This document shows positions 7,764 through 16,536 of a DNA stretch of 38,400 bases, one piece after another; position 1 is the stretch's first letter, and every line of letters begins with the position of its first letter. Made by a program: the position numbers and the translations under genes. The notes beneath the pieces are model-generated. The model did not search any database and was not told where the DNA came from. It worked only from the letters and a program-made list of their open reading frames with translations. Location of the stretch: contig CAZFXN010000026.1 of the NCBI GenBank assembly GCA_964523015.1, forward strand, positions 1 to 38,400. The letters are read 5' to 3'. The DNA is from JAWXBT01 sp964523015 (GTDB lineage: Bacteria; Bdellovibrionota_C; UBA2361; J135).

Positions 7764-10034
7764 TTATATTAAGTTAGAAAGCCCACTCTGCCAGCACTGT
7801 AATGCTTCAGAAACTTTTAATTCAGAGATAGTATCAATAGCTATCTTATCTCCCCCAACCATACCTTCACAACTAATCGTCAACCCATTGCTAGTAATGT
7901 ACTTTCTAGTGCTTTCAGCATTTTTTGGATCACATGAGACAATAAACCTGGCCCCTGTTTCAGAGAACAGCAGGGCGTCATTTCTTGTACTTGGTGATCC
8001 ATCTCTCTTAAAAACTTTATTTTTAAAAGTAATTGATGCGCCTTTGCTGCCGTACCGACTAAAACAACACTCTGTCAGAGCTACTGCTAATCCACCATTT
8101 GAAATATCGTGGCAAGAATTTAGTAATCTTTGATCAATAAGATCCCGAACTACCGAAGCAGTTTTCATCTCAATCTCATAGTTAAGAACCGGCAGCGTCC
8201 CCTTTTCTATATTTGCAATCTGAGACATGTACTCAGATCCACCGAAATCCTCAAAGGTATCACCAATTACAAAAACTATATCGCCATCATTTATAAAACT
8301 GCCACCAATTGCTTTGCTAGCATCACTAATTAAGCCAACAGTTGCAATCATCGGCGTTGGCAAAACTGCTGTTCCTTTTGTCTCGTTATAAAGACTTGCA
8401 TTACCACTCACAATCGGAACTTCTAATGCTCTAGCTGCATCACCTAAACCACGCACTCCCTCAGCAATCTGCCACATACCTTCCGGCTTATCTGGACTAC
8501 CAAAGTTTAAACAATCTGAAATTCCTATCGGAGTTGCGCCAACAGCAGAGATATTTCTATATCCTTCAACTACAGAGAATGCCGCACCGAGTCTCGGATC
8601 AATTGAGCAATATAAGGAATTGCAATCAAGCTTTACCGCTATGCCTTTCTCTGGAGCATCACCATTATGGTGTGGGCTCTTTATTCTAATCACCCCGGAA
8701 TCAGATCCCGGATGAACTACAGTATTGGTCCTTACAGTTGAGTCGTATTGATCAAAGACTTGTTGGCGTGAACATAAATTAACGCTGCCGATCATCTTTA
8801 ACCAAACTGCATTTAGATCACTAGGTTCATCAAATTGATCAAAATTAAATTCAAGTTTTGCTTCATAATCAGCAGGCTGACTCTCTGGAAGTCTATATTG
8901 AGGTGCACTATTTACAAGCGCTTCAACTGGCATTGATGAAACCATTTCACCGTGCCAGAAAAGCTCTACGTTTTCACCAGGAATCACCTCACCGATCTTT
9001 TCAGCATCAAGCCCCCAGTGATTTACGATCTTTAAGATCTCATCCTCTCGACCTTTCTTTGCGATAATAAGCATTCTTTCCTGAGATTCTGAGAGCATAA
9101 TTTCATACGGGTTCATCCCCTCCTCTCGTTGCGGCACTCGATCTAAATGAAGCCTTACACCAGTACCTGCGCGGGAAGCCATCTCATATGCAGAAGATGT
9201 AAGTCCGGCTGCGCCCATATCTTGAATTCCCTCTACTGCATCAGTAGCCATAACTTCTAGGCAAGCTTCTATTAAAAGTTTTTCTTGAAAAGGATCGCCA
9301 ACCTGGACCGTTGGTCTTTTCTCTTGTGAATCATCACCAAATTCTTCAGAGGCCATGGTTGCGCCATGAATACCGTCACGTCCTGTTTTTGATCCGACAT
9401 ACAAAACAGGATTGCCGATACCTGATGCGTTACCCAAAAATATTTTATCTTTATCGACTAATCCTAAGGCAAAGGCATTAACTAAACAGTTTCCGTTATA
9501 GGATTTATGAAAGTAAAGTTCTCCGGCGACAGTTGGCACACCCACACAGTTACCATAATCACCAATGCCAGCGACTGCACGGCTTAAGAGATACGCAGTC
9601 CGTGAATTTTCTGGCTCCCCGAAACGAAGCCCATTCATAAGAGCTAATGGTCTAGCCCCCATCGTAAATACATCACGCAAAATTCCACCGACACCTGTTG
9701 CAGCGCCTTGGTACGGTTCTATAAAACTAGGATGGTTATGACTCTCAACTTTAAACGCAACTGCTTGACCATCACCGATGTCAATGACACCTGCGTTCTC
9801 ACCTGGTCCGTGAATTACATTTGGGCCAGTCGTTGGCAAAGTTTTTAAATGAATCTTTGTACTTTTATAAGAGCAATGTTCTGAGTAGAGAGCAGAGAAG
9901 ATCCCCATTTCTAAAACATTGATTTCTCGTCCGAGTAACTCCTTGATTGAATTAAACTCGGACTCTTTTAAGCCACACTGTAAAGCATCTTGTATCTTGG
10001 CGAATCTCATCCATTCGGGTGAAGACATATACAC
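7764..10034 (-). CDS. purL: Phosphoribosylformylglycinamidine synthase, small PurL type
   Basis: PurL converts FGAR to FGAM with ATP and glutamine-derived ammonia, the fourth step of purine synthesis. At 756 residues it is the short form that works with separate PurS and PurQ; neither is in this window. Recognisable motifs are 'SEHCSYKST' near residue 52, 'KVESHNHPS' with the following glycine-rich 'GAATGVGG', and 'DMGAAGLTSS' in the ATP-binding half; the repeated second half carries 'CHDISNGGLAVAL'. Three in-frame ATGs (10034, 10028, 10010) are possible starts, none with a convincing ribosome-binding site. It is the first gene of the purL-purF pair, and the promoter must lie in the AT-rich stretch upstream of 10034. 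Confidence 0.96.
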   Translation of the reverse strand: MYMSSPEWMRFAKIQDALQCGLKESEFNSIKELLGREINVLEMGIFSALYSEHCSYKSTKIHLKTLPTTGPNVIHGPGENAGVIDIGDGQAVAFKVESHNHPSFIEPYQGAATGVGGILRDVFTMGARPLALMNGLRFGEPENSRTAYLLSRAVAGIGDYGNCVGVPTVAGELYFHKSYNGNCLVNAFALGLVDKDKIFLGNASGIGNPVLYVGSKTGRDGIHGATMASEEFGDDSQEKRPTVQVGDPFQEKLLIEACLEVMATDAVEGIQDMGAAGLTSSAYEMASRAGTGVRLHLDRVPQREEGMNPYEIMLSESQERMLIIAKKGREDEILKIVNHWGLDAEKIGEVIPGENVELFWHGEMVSSMPVEALVNSAPQYRLPESQPADYEAKLEFNFDQFDEPSDLNAVWLKMIGSVNLCSRQQVFDQYDSTVRTNTVVHPGSDSGVIRIKSPHHNGDAPEKGIAVKLDCNSLYCSIDPRLGAAFSVVEGYRNISAVGATPIGISDCLNFGSPDKPEGMWQIAEGVRGLGDAARALEVPIVSGNASLYNETKGTAVLPTPMIATVGLISDASKAIGGSFINDGDIVFVIGDTFEDFGGSEYMSQIANIEKGTLPVLNYEIEMKTASVVRDLIDQRLLNSCHDISNGGLAVALTECCFSRYGSKGASITFKNKVFKRDGSPSTRNDALLFSETGARFIVSCDPKNAESTRKYITSNGLTISCEGMVGGDKIAIDTISELKVSEALQCWQSGLSNLI

Positions 10035-10183
10035 TACTTAAAAAAAATTTATCAAAATGGACGTTCTACTTTCGCCACTCTACTTCAGCACAGATTCTCT
10101 TTCATTCGTTGCAAAATCAACCCTTTGTCTAAAAAAATCGTAGTAAATTTTCGTAGTAAAAATTGCAATGACTCGGTTTTATT

Positions 10184-10211
10184 TTGACAGTGGGAACACA
10201 AAATTTAATAG
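10184..10211 (+). promoter_or_regulatory. Possible sigma70-type promoter (perfect -35, weak -10)
   Basis: TTGACA at 10184-10189 is a perfect -35 box. TAATAG at 10206-10211 is the best -10 at 16-base spacing but matches poorly. It would drive the small gene starting at 10268. The region also separates that gene from divergent purL. Confidence 0.3.
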
Positions 10212-10267
10212 ATAGATACGCGTTTCCATGATACACTTATCTGATGGTAACTATAGAGGGCGGTACT

Positions 10268-10495
10268 ATGGAATACACACGAACTACAAGCGTAACTAGA
10301 CAAGAATCTCTTAACCACTACGGCCTTACTAAAGAAGTAATGAGCGTAGCTCCGTTTTGTGAAATACCAGAGCACTTCTTTGATATGATGCTTGAAAAGC
10401 TGTCTTGTCTTAATGGGCCTAGTAACAATAGGCACCCAGGAAGCAACGAGACCACCATTATTGAAGTAACCCGATATAATCTACCTTCCTGCTAG
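10268..10495 (+). CDS. Small hypothetical protein, 75 aa
   Basis: The ATG at 10268 is preceded by AGAGGG at good spacing, which favours it over the ATG at 10244 that would add eight residues. The product is soluble and mixed in composition, with no signal peptide, membrane helix or known motif. Its core reads 'FCEIPEHFFDMMLEKL'. An overlapping minus-strand frame (10205-10435) lacks a comparable ribosome-binding site. A perfect -35 hexamer lies upstream at 10184. I recognise no family; the gene call rests on the ribosome-binding site and frame length only. Confidence 0.4.
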   Translation: MEYTRTTSVTRQESLNHYGLTKEVMSVAPFCEIPEHFFDMMLEKLSCLNGPSNNRHPGSNETTIIEVTRYNLPSC

Positions 10496-10989
10496 TAGAT
10501 TTAATGTTTAATCTGGTCGTATATGACGTTAAGGCGTCCTGGGAGCTCCACCTCCTGTTTTAGTCTATAAGACGGTGTTTTCAGTTGTTCGCTCAATCAT
10601 TCATTATTTTCCATTATTTTCAGAGTTGAATGAAACTAAGTACTGTAGCTAACACTTGGCACAGCCTTTAAACCCTTTAAGGTTTTCTACGATTTATTTA
10701 AATTATATTGAACTAACCTGATGAAACTCTCATCTAAATTTCAGAGGGAGCATAAATGATATTTGATTAAACTAATTGGAGAGCTAATTAGTTTAGTTTT
10801 ATTCAGTTAAGTTCGATACTTATCCTTGTCCCCAGAGAGTGTTTCCATTTAGTCTGTATACATAGAGTTTCGAAATTAATGTTTCGAGATTTTAGATTTC
10901 AAAGTTGTTGTGTTGGCAGAAGAAGTTAAGTTGTGGCACTGCAAGTAACAGTTCACAAAATTTAGGTTTAATAAACGGTAGAGGGTCGC
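10496..10989. other. Long non-coding stretch upstream of prkA
   Basis: Almost 500 bases with no credible reading frame. It contains a weak AAACC/GGTTT hairpin (10670-10685) and a perfect 10-bp AT-rich inverted repeat (10768-10795) followed by GTTTTATT. Sequence nearer 10990 is AT-rich and could be a long leader for prkA. A small RNA or multiple promoters could be here, but none can be proved by eye. Confidence 0.45.
10768..10795 (+). terminator. AT-rich hairpin followed by T-rich tract (terminator or operator)
   Basis: TAAACTAATT (10768-10777) pairs perfectly with AATTAGTTTA (10786-10795) around an 8-base loop; GTTTTATT follows. The stem has few G/C pairs, so it would be a weak terminator. 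The same symmetry could be a protein-binding operator 195 bases before prkA. Confidence 0.4.
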
Positions 10990-12915
10990 ATGGCAGAAGA
11001 CTTCCAAAAACTTATCCAACAGGATCGAGAAGGAAGAAAGAAACAGATTTGGAAAGGCACAGCTCTTGACTACTTGGAGCAGGTCCGCCAAGAACCAGGG
11101 ATCGCTAAGCTCTCTCATCAAAGAATCTTTGACACCCTAATGAAATCAGGTGTTGAAGAAGTTAACATCGAAGAAAATCCCCGCTACAAAAGAATTTTTA
11201 AAGAAGGCAAACTAAAAGTCTTTAACTTTTTCAAAGATGAATTCTTTGGAATGGAGAAGACTTCGAACAATATTGTGCGGTATTTTCATTCCGCCTCCCT
11301 AAAAGGAGAAGAAAGCAGACAGGTTCTTTATCTAGTTGGTCCTGTTGGTTCCGGTAAAAGTTCCCTTGTTGAACGTCTAAAACAGGGCTTAGAGAAAGAA
11401 GGCATGTATGTTATTGACGGCTGTCCAATGAATGAGGAGCCGCTTCACTTAATTCCGCGCCATCTTAGAAAAGAATTCTCAAAGATGCTTGATGTTGAGA
11501 TCGAAGGAGATCTCTGTCCAATCTGTCGTTATCGTTTAAAAGAGGAATTCCAAGGCCGTTGGGAAGAGATGCCGGTAAAGAAAACTGAGTTTAGCATCCG
11601 GGCTAAACGCGGTATCGGAGTGGTCCCTCCAGTGGATCCAAATAACCAAGACACCAGTGTGTTGATTGGTGGCGAAGACATTTCAAAGTTAGATATCTAT
11701 TCTGAGGGAGACCCTAGAGTTCTCGATCTTTCTGGGGCTCTAAATGTTGGTAACCGAGGTATGGTTGAATTTATCGAGGTCTTTAAAAATGAGACCGAAT
11801 ATCTTCACGCCATGATTACCGCAACTCAAGAGAAACATATTCCAGCTCCTGGACGACACGGTATGATCTATGTTGATACCTGTATCGTAGCCCACTCTAA
11901 CGAAGCTGAGTGGAATAAGTTTAAAAGCGATCACACAAATGAAGCGATCCTAGATCGTATCGTTGTAGTAAAAGTTCCATACAACATGAGGTTGTCCGAA
12001 GAGGTAAAGATCTATAAAAAGATCATCCGCAATTCAAAGTTTAATGCTGATATTGCACCACATACTTTAGAGATTGCGTCGATGTTTGCAATTCTCTCTA
12101 GGTTAGAGCCAACCAACAAATGTGACTTGATGACCAAGCTCAAACTCTATAACGGTGAAGAGGTTGTTGAGAAAGGTAAAACTAAAAAGATTGATGTTAT
12201 TGAGTTAAAAGAGGAAGCTCGTAACGAAGGGATGAATGGTATATCAACCCGATTTATTATGAAGGCACTTGATAATGCCCTCTCTGATAATATCGCTGAT
12301 AACTGTATTCATCCGATTAGTGTCCGAGAGTCTTTAGTACAGATGATTAAGGAAACCGATTTTCCTGAAGACACTAGAAAGAAATACTTAGAATTCCTTC
12401 AAGATACAATTCATAAAGACTATTTAGATGTTCTTGAGAAAGAGATTACAAAGGCATTTGTTTACTCCTATCAAGAGCAAGCAGAATCACTCTTTCAGAA
12501 CTATCTAGATCATGCTGAAGCTTACGTAACTAAAAAGCGGGTCAAAGACTCTAGTACCGGTCAAGAATTAGAGCCGGATGAGAGTTTTATGAAATCTATC
12601 GAGGAGCAGATTGCAATTATCGGAACTGCTTGTGATGGATTTAGACAAGAAGTCATCGCATTCCTTTGGTCAGTGAGCCGTAAAGGAGAGAAGATCTCTT
12701 ACGAAAGCTATGAGCCTCTTAAGGAAGCTGTTGAAAAGAAACTTATGGCCTCAGTTCGTGACGTATCTAGAATTATTACTAAAGCTAGAACACGGGATGA
12801 AGATCAAGGCAAAAAATACGATCGCATGGTTGAGCAGCTTATCCGTAATGGATATCCAGCTAGCTGTGTTGATACGATATTAAAATACGCTGCTAATAAT
12901 CTGTGGAAGGATTAA
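10990..12915 (+). CDS. prkA: PrkA family serine protein kinase / AAA+ protein (YeaG)
   Basis: The 641-residue product matches PrkA/YeaG (about 640 residues) along its length. The N-terminal half is an AAA+ module with Walker A 'GPVGSGKSS' (117-125) and a characteristic Cys pair 'CPICRYRL' (C176, C179). The C-terminal third is the PrkA-type domain. PrkA proteins are reported serine kinases linked to starvation, stationary-phase or sporulation responses; recent work on some members favours an ATP-dependent protease activity. The ATG at 10990 has GAGGG upstream. It is the first gene of the conserved prkA-yeaH-spoVR unit, 23 bases before yeaH, preceded by a ~500-base non-coding stretch. Confidence 0.95.
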   Translation: MAEDFQKLIQQDREGRKKQIWKGTALDYLEQVRQEPGIAKLSHQRIFDTLMKSGVEEVNIEENPRYKRIFKEGKLKVFNFFKDEFFGMEKTSNNIVRYFHSASLKGEESRQVLYLVGPVGSGKSSLVERLKQGLEKEGMYVIDGCPMNEEPLHLIPRHLRKEFSKMLDVEIEGDLCPICRYRLKEEFQGRWEEMPVKKTEFSIRAKRGIGVVPPVDPNNQDTSVLIGGEDISKLDIYSEGDPRVLDLSGALNVGNRGMVEFIEVFKNETEYLHAMITATQEKHIPAPGRHGMIYVDTCIVAHSNEAEWNKFKSDHTNEAILDRIVVVKVPYNMRLSEEVKIYKKIIRNSKFNADIAPHTLEIASMFAILSRLEPTNKCDLMTKLKLYNGEEVVEKGKTKKIDVIELKEEARNEGMNGISTRFIMKALDNALSDNIADNCIHPISVRESLVQMIKETDFPEDTRKKYLEFLQDTIHKDYLDVLEKEITKAFVYSYQEQAESLFQNYLDHAEAYVTKKRVKDSSTGQELEPDESFMKSIEEQIAIIGTACDGFRQEVIAFLWSVSRKGEKISYESYEPLKEAVEKKLMASVRDVSRIITKARTRDEDQGKKYDRMVEQLIRNGYPASCVDTILKYAANNLWKD

Positions 12916-12938
12916 AACCACACTGAGATATAAAGGTT

Positions 12939-14177
12939 ATGTCTACAGTATTTAGATCCTACACTCCATCCTCTCAGCGTTCGGATAGGAGCGCGAGTGA
13001 TCGGCTGCGTCATCGTCAAAAGATTAAAGATAGCATCCGCCATAATATCGCAGATATTATATCCGAAGAATCAATTATTGGACGGGATAAGGATAAGATT
13101 ATCAAGATCCCAATCCGCTCGGTTAAAGAATACCGCTTTATCTATGGTGATAATGCTGCTGGAGTCAGTCAGGGTAATGGCGAGCAAAAACCAGGTGATG
13201 TAGTTGATAAGGGAGATCCGAATCAGCAAGCTCAAGGAGAAGGCCCTGGAGATCAACCGGGTGTTGATGCTTTTGAGACTGATGTAAGTCTTGAAGAGCT
13301 AATCAATATAATGTTTGATGATTTAGAATTACCTGAACTTGAAAAGAAGGCTTTAAAACAGGTCCTCTCTGAACATGCCTTTAAGAGAAAAGGGTATCGA
13401 AGAGCAGGAATTCGGCCACGCTTAGATAAGAAAAAATCAGCTAAGAATAGAATTCGTCGAAAGATCGCAGCCTCACGCTCTCGTGATATCGACTTTGATG
13501 CCGAAGACCAACGATTCCCATTTCATAAAGATGATCTCAACTACCACCACATCGTAAGAGATATCCAAGAGGAATCTAATGCAGTGATCTTTTGTATTAT
13601 GGATACATCTGGATCGATGGGTACAGTTAAGAAATACTTAGCCCGAAGTTTTTACTTTCTACTTTATCAGTTCGTAAGACAGAAATACGTTAATGTTGAA
13701 GTAGTTTTCATAGCTCATCATACAGATGCCAAAGAAGTTACTGAGGATGAGTTCTTTCATAAGGTAGAATCAGGCGGGACATACATCTCTTCCGGTTATA
13801 CCAGAGCTTTAGAAATTATAGATCAACGGTATCATCCCTCTCTTTGGAACATCTATGCTTTTCATTGTTCAGATGGAGATAATTTTTATTCTGATAATGA
13901 TAAAGCACTACAAGCTGCTGAAGATCTCTGTAAAGTCTGTAACCTCTTTGGATACGGAGAAATCAAGCCATCTGGTAGTGCCTACTATAGTGGCAGCATG
14001 ATGGAAGTTTTTGGAAAACTAACCTTTGAGAATTTTCGAGCGATCCTAATTGAAAAGAAAGAGGATCTCTGGGATGGCTTTAAGAAATTTTTATCCGGTG
14101 ATCGTAGTGGCATTATGACCGATTCAGAGGAACAGAATACAACCACTTCTGAGGGAGCTGGTTCAGCATCACCTTAA
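12939..14177 (+). CDS. yeaH: YeaH/YhbH family protein (UPF0229), VWA-type
   Basis: The 412-residue product is the standard middle member of the PrkA-YeaH-SpoVR cluster. An N-terminal basic, Arg-rich segment is followed by a Gly/Gln/Asp-rich linker (about 85-110). A von Willebrand A-like domain then carries the metal-ion-dependent adhesion motif 'DTSGSMG' starting at D222. VWA proteins paired with AAA+ ATPases commonly act as substrate adaptors, which fits its position beside PrkA, though the molecular role is unproved. The C-terminus ends in a low-complexity Ser/Thr/Glu tail. AAAGG precedes the ATG. It sits between prkA (23-base gap) and spoVR (18-base gap). Confidence 0.94.
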   Translation: MSTVFRSYTPSSQRSDRSASDRLRHRQKIKDSIRHNIADIISEESIIGRDKDKIIKIPIRSVKEYRFIYGDNAAGVSQGNGEQKPGDVVDKGDPNQQAQGEGPGDQPGVDAFETDVSLEELINIMFDDLELPELEKKALKQVLSEHAFKRKGYRRAGIRPRLDKKKSAKNRIRRKIAASRSRDIDFDAEDQRFPFHKDDLNYHHIVRDIQEESNAVIFCIMDTSGSMGTVKKYLARSFYFLLYQFVRQKYVNVEVVFIAHHTDAKEVTEDEFFHKVESGGTYISSGYTRALEIIDQRYHPSLWNIYAFHCSDGDNFYSDNDKALQAAEDLCKVCNLFGYGEIKPSGSAYYSGSMMEVFGKLTFENFRAILIEKKEDLWDGFKKFLSGDRSGIMTDSEEQNTTTSEGAGSASP

Positions 14178-14195
14178 TAGCATAACGAGTAGGAT

Positions 14196-15677
14196 ATGAG
14201 TTTTAGCATCGAAGAGCTTCAAAAATGGGATGATACAATTAAAGAGCTTGTAGATATCTATAAGCTAAATTGCTATCCACAAGAATTTGATATCTGCGAT
14301 CATAACGAAATGCTTGGGTATATGGCTTATTCCGGCATGCCCTCGAGATATGCCCACTGGTCATATGGAAAAAGTTTTGAAAAACAGAAAACTCTTTATG
14401 ACTATGGAGTAAGTGGATTGCCATATGAAATGGTTATAAATTCTAATCCATGTCTAGCCTACCTAATGCGTGATAATAGTTTACTTCTTCAGATTTTAAC
14501 TATTGCTCACGTTTACGGACATAACGATTTCTTTGCTAACAACTTTACTTTTACTACCGGGACCAAAGCTCAATATACAATCGAGATGTTTAAAAACCAT
14601 CGCGACCGGATGGCTTCATATATTGAGGATCCTTCAATCGGCATAGAGCAGGTAGAAAGCGTCCTTGATCATGCTCACTCACTTTCATACAACTGCGCTC
14701 GAAATTTGGCGATTACAAAACTCTCTCAAGAAGAGCAAAGAATGCGAGCCTGGGAACAATTTCAACCACAGAAAGACCCGCACTGGGAGATTCATCCAAA
14801 GCAAGAATTTGTAGCACCAGATCTAGATAAGGTTCCACTTGAACCTGAGGATGATGTTTTAAGCTTTATCGCTCAATATAATCCATATCTATCTGAATGG
14901 AAGCGCGACATTTTGCGAATTGTTGAAACTGAGGCGAAGTATTTTATGCCTCAGATTGAAACAAAGATCATGAATGAGGGTTGGGCAAGTTACTGGCACT
15001 TTAAGATCTTAAATGCGCTTAATTTACCACAAGGGCTTCATCTTGAATTTCTAGTTAAGCATAACCAGGTACTGCGTCCACATCCAGGAGGGCTAAACCC
15101 CTACCACCTCGGATTTATCATGTGGCATGATATTGAGCGGCGCTGGAATGCCGGAGAAACAGGGATGGAGTATGGGCTTTCAGAGAGTCATGAGCCCCCT
15201 GATGTAACGAATCTTCATGAAAATGATACTCCTGGTCGTAAAAAGATCTTTGAAGTTAGAGAATCAGATCGGGACAGTTCATTTCTTCGTCGTTTCTTAA
15301 CACCTGAGATTATGAGAGATGCCCATCTTTTTCAGCATGAAAAACGCGGAAAAGAGAGGATCGTGACCAAAGTAGCCGATGAAGAGAGCTGGCAAGATAT
15401 TAAAGAAACACTGGTAAAAAGCGTTGGTACTCAATCAATTCCTGTTATTAAAGTTGAAGACGCCGATTTCGGTAAAAATCGGGTACTTTATCTTAAGCAT
15501 TACCATGATGGACGAGATTTGCAGCTTGAATATGCTGAGCATACTCTTAGGCACTTAGCTGGACTCTGGGAAAGAGAAGTTGTCCTTGAGACGGAAGTAA
15601 CTGGTAGAAAATCATTACTTAAAATTGTTGGTGATGCTTTAAAGATCGAACGGATTGATAAAAAGGCATCAAAGTAA
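14196..15677 (+). CDS. spoVR: SpoVR family protein
   Basis: The 493-residue product is a full-length SpoVR/YcgB relative. Conserved stretches include 'HVYGHNDFFANN' near residue 107, 'EGWASYWHF' near 265 and 'HPGGLNPYHLG' near 295. SpoVR was named for a role in Bacillus spore cortex formation but occurs widely in non-sporulating Gram-negative bacteria, where it is coexpressed with prkA and yeaH in stress and stationary phase. Its biochemical activity is not established. No sporulation gene is visible here, so a sporulation role should not be assumed. Eighteen bases separate it from yeaH, and a lipoprotein gene follows 21 bases after its stop. Confidence 0.95.
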   Translation: MSFSIEELQKWDDTIKELVDIYKLNCYPQEFDICDHNEMLGYMAYSGMPSRYAHWSYGKSFEKQKTLYDYGVSGLPYEMVINSNPCLAYLMRDNSLLLQILTIAHVYGHNDFFANNFTFTTGTKAQYTIEMFKNHRDRMASYIEDPSIGIEQVESVLDHAHSLSYNCARNLAITKLSQEEQRMRAWEQFQPQKDPHWEIHPKQEFVAPDLDKVPLEPEDDVLSFIAQYNPYLSEWKRDILRIVETEAKYFMPQIETKIMNEGWASYWHFKILNALNLPQGLHLEFLVKHNQVLRPHPGGLNPYHLGFIMWHDIERRWNAGETGMEYGLSESHEPPDVTNLHENDTPGRKKIFEVRESDRDSSFLRRFLTPEIMRDAHLFQHEKRGKERIVTKVADEESWQDIKETLVKSVGTQSIPVIKVEDADFGKNRVLYLKHYHDGRDLQLEYAEHTLRHLAGLWEREVVLETEVTGRKSLLKIVGDALKIERIDKKASK

Positions 15678-15698
15678 TAGTTAAATCTGTGATTTCAA

Positions 15699-16445
15699 TT
15701 GAACCAATTAAGCCAATTAAAATATTTTGTACTAATAGTGCTATCCTTATCAGGCTGCCTACATTCTTATTCTTTCGATAATTCTCCACCTAAAATGTCT
15801 TCACAGATAATGCCATTTGCAAATGAAAATACAGCAAAGATGGCTTGGTATTCTGCTAAGTTTAAGTTTGATTGGCCGCTAGAGATATCTGAAGCAGACC
15901 TATCAAAGGATCTACTAATCGCACATGCGGTAATCAAGCCTGCTCTTGATCTCTATAGAAACAATATTCCTCTCTGGCGTTTCCATAGACGAGCTATTCT
16001 TGACTCTACAGGTCATGAGTTTAGTTTTATATTTTATTCCACTTATGACACTGCTCAAAACATATTTGATAGCATTCAAAAAAGTACTGTTTTAAATACT
16101 CTAATTAATAAGAGAGTAATTATTCAGGTAAACTTTAACTCCCCTACAGAGATGAAAGCTTCGAACATTAGCGACACAAGCGATCCTAAATGGTCAGAAT
16201 CTATGAAAAGGAATTGGCCAGTTTATGCCACTGGATGTAGTGAACTTTGGTTGGGGCTTATCTCAGACTCTGTTCCTACAAAAGGTATCGACAAGATGAA
16301 CACCACGCAGCTTTTAGAACTATACAAAGATACCGATCAAAACGTTTCAGCACTTTGGAAGGAAGAAGGTGGCCATGCTTTTTTTCACCACCTAAACGCA
16401 ATCTTTGGCTATGAGCCGATATCTATAAAGAAACTTGTGTTTTAG
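15699..16445 (+). CDS. Predicted lipoprotein downstream of spoVR, 248 aa
   Basis: Translation from TTG at 15699 gives a lipoprotein signal with lipobox 'LSGC' (Cys20). A stop codon lies just upstream in frame, so no longer N-terminus exists. The mature region has no family I recognise; it contains 'IPLWRFHRRAILDSTGHEFSF' and an odd terminal 'WKEEGGHAFFHHLNAIFGY'. It starts 21 bases after spoVR and could be the fourth gene of the prkA unit. If so, the cluster would extend to an envelope-anchored component, which is not a usual member. The TTG has no clear Shine-Dalgarno sequence, consistent with low or coupled translation. Confidence 0.72.
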   Translation: MNQLSQLKYFVLIVLSLSGCLHSYSFDNSPPKMSSQIMPFANENTAKMAWYSAKFKFDWPLEISEADLSKDLLIAHAVIKPALDLYRNNIPLWRFHRRAILDSTGHEFSFIFYSTYDTAQNIFDSIQKSTVLNTLINKRVIIQVNFNSPTEMKASNISDTSDPKWSESMKRNWPVYATGCSELWLGLISDSVPTKGIDKMNTTQLLELYKDTDQNVSALWKEEGGHAFFHHLNAIFGYEPISIKKLVF

Positions 16446-16460
16446 AATATACATCTGTAG

Positions 16461-16525
16461 GTTAATTGGGAACGGTCACTGTTTTCTTAAAGCAGCGTCC
16501 CCAACTAACAGTCCCCAACTAACAA
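16461..16525. repeat. Imperfect hairpin plus 14-bp tandem repeat, REP-like
   Basis: The 14-base unit TCCCCAACTAACA(G/A) occurs twice in tandem (16498-16511, 16512-16525). The left arm GTTAATTGGGAACG (16461-16474) pairs at 12 of 14 positions with the first copy's CGTCCCCAACTAAC (16496-16509) and nearly as well with the second. Two mutually exclusive hairpins are therefore possible, the second ending next to the AGGAG of the following gene. The GGGAACGGTCACTG wording resembles REP elements moved by REP-associated tyrosine transposases (recollection). Confidence 0.5.
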
Positions 16526-16536
16526 GGAGAATAGCG

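Noticed and set aside
8130..9067. Plus-strand frames opposite purL
   Set aside because: Antisense shadows of a highly conserved enzyme gene.
10205..10435. 76-residue minus-strand frame between purL and the small plus-strand gene
   Set aside because: It has no ribosome-binding site and is antisense to a frame with AGAGGG at good spacing.
10654..10672. Sigma54-like TGGCAC in the prkA upstream region
   Set aside because: The required -12 TTGC at proper spacing is missing (TTAA instead).
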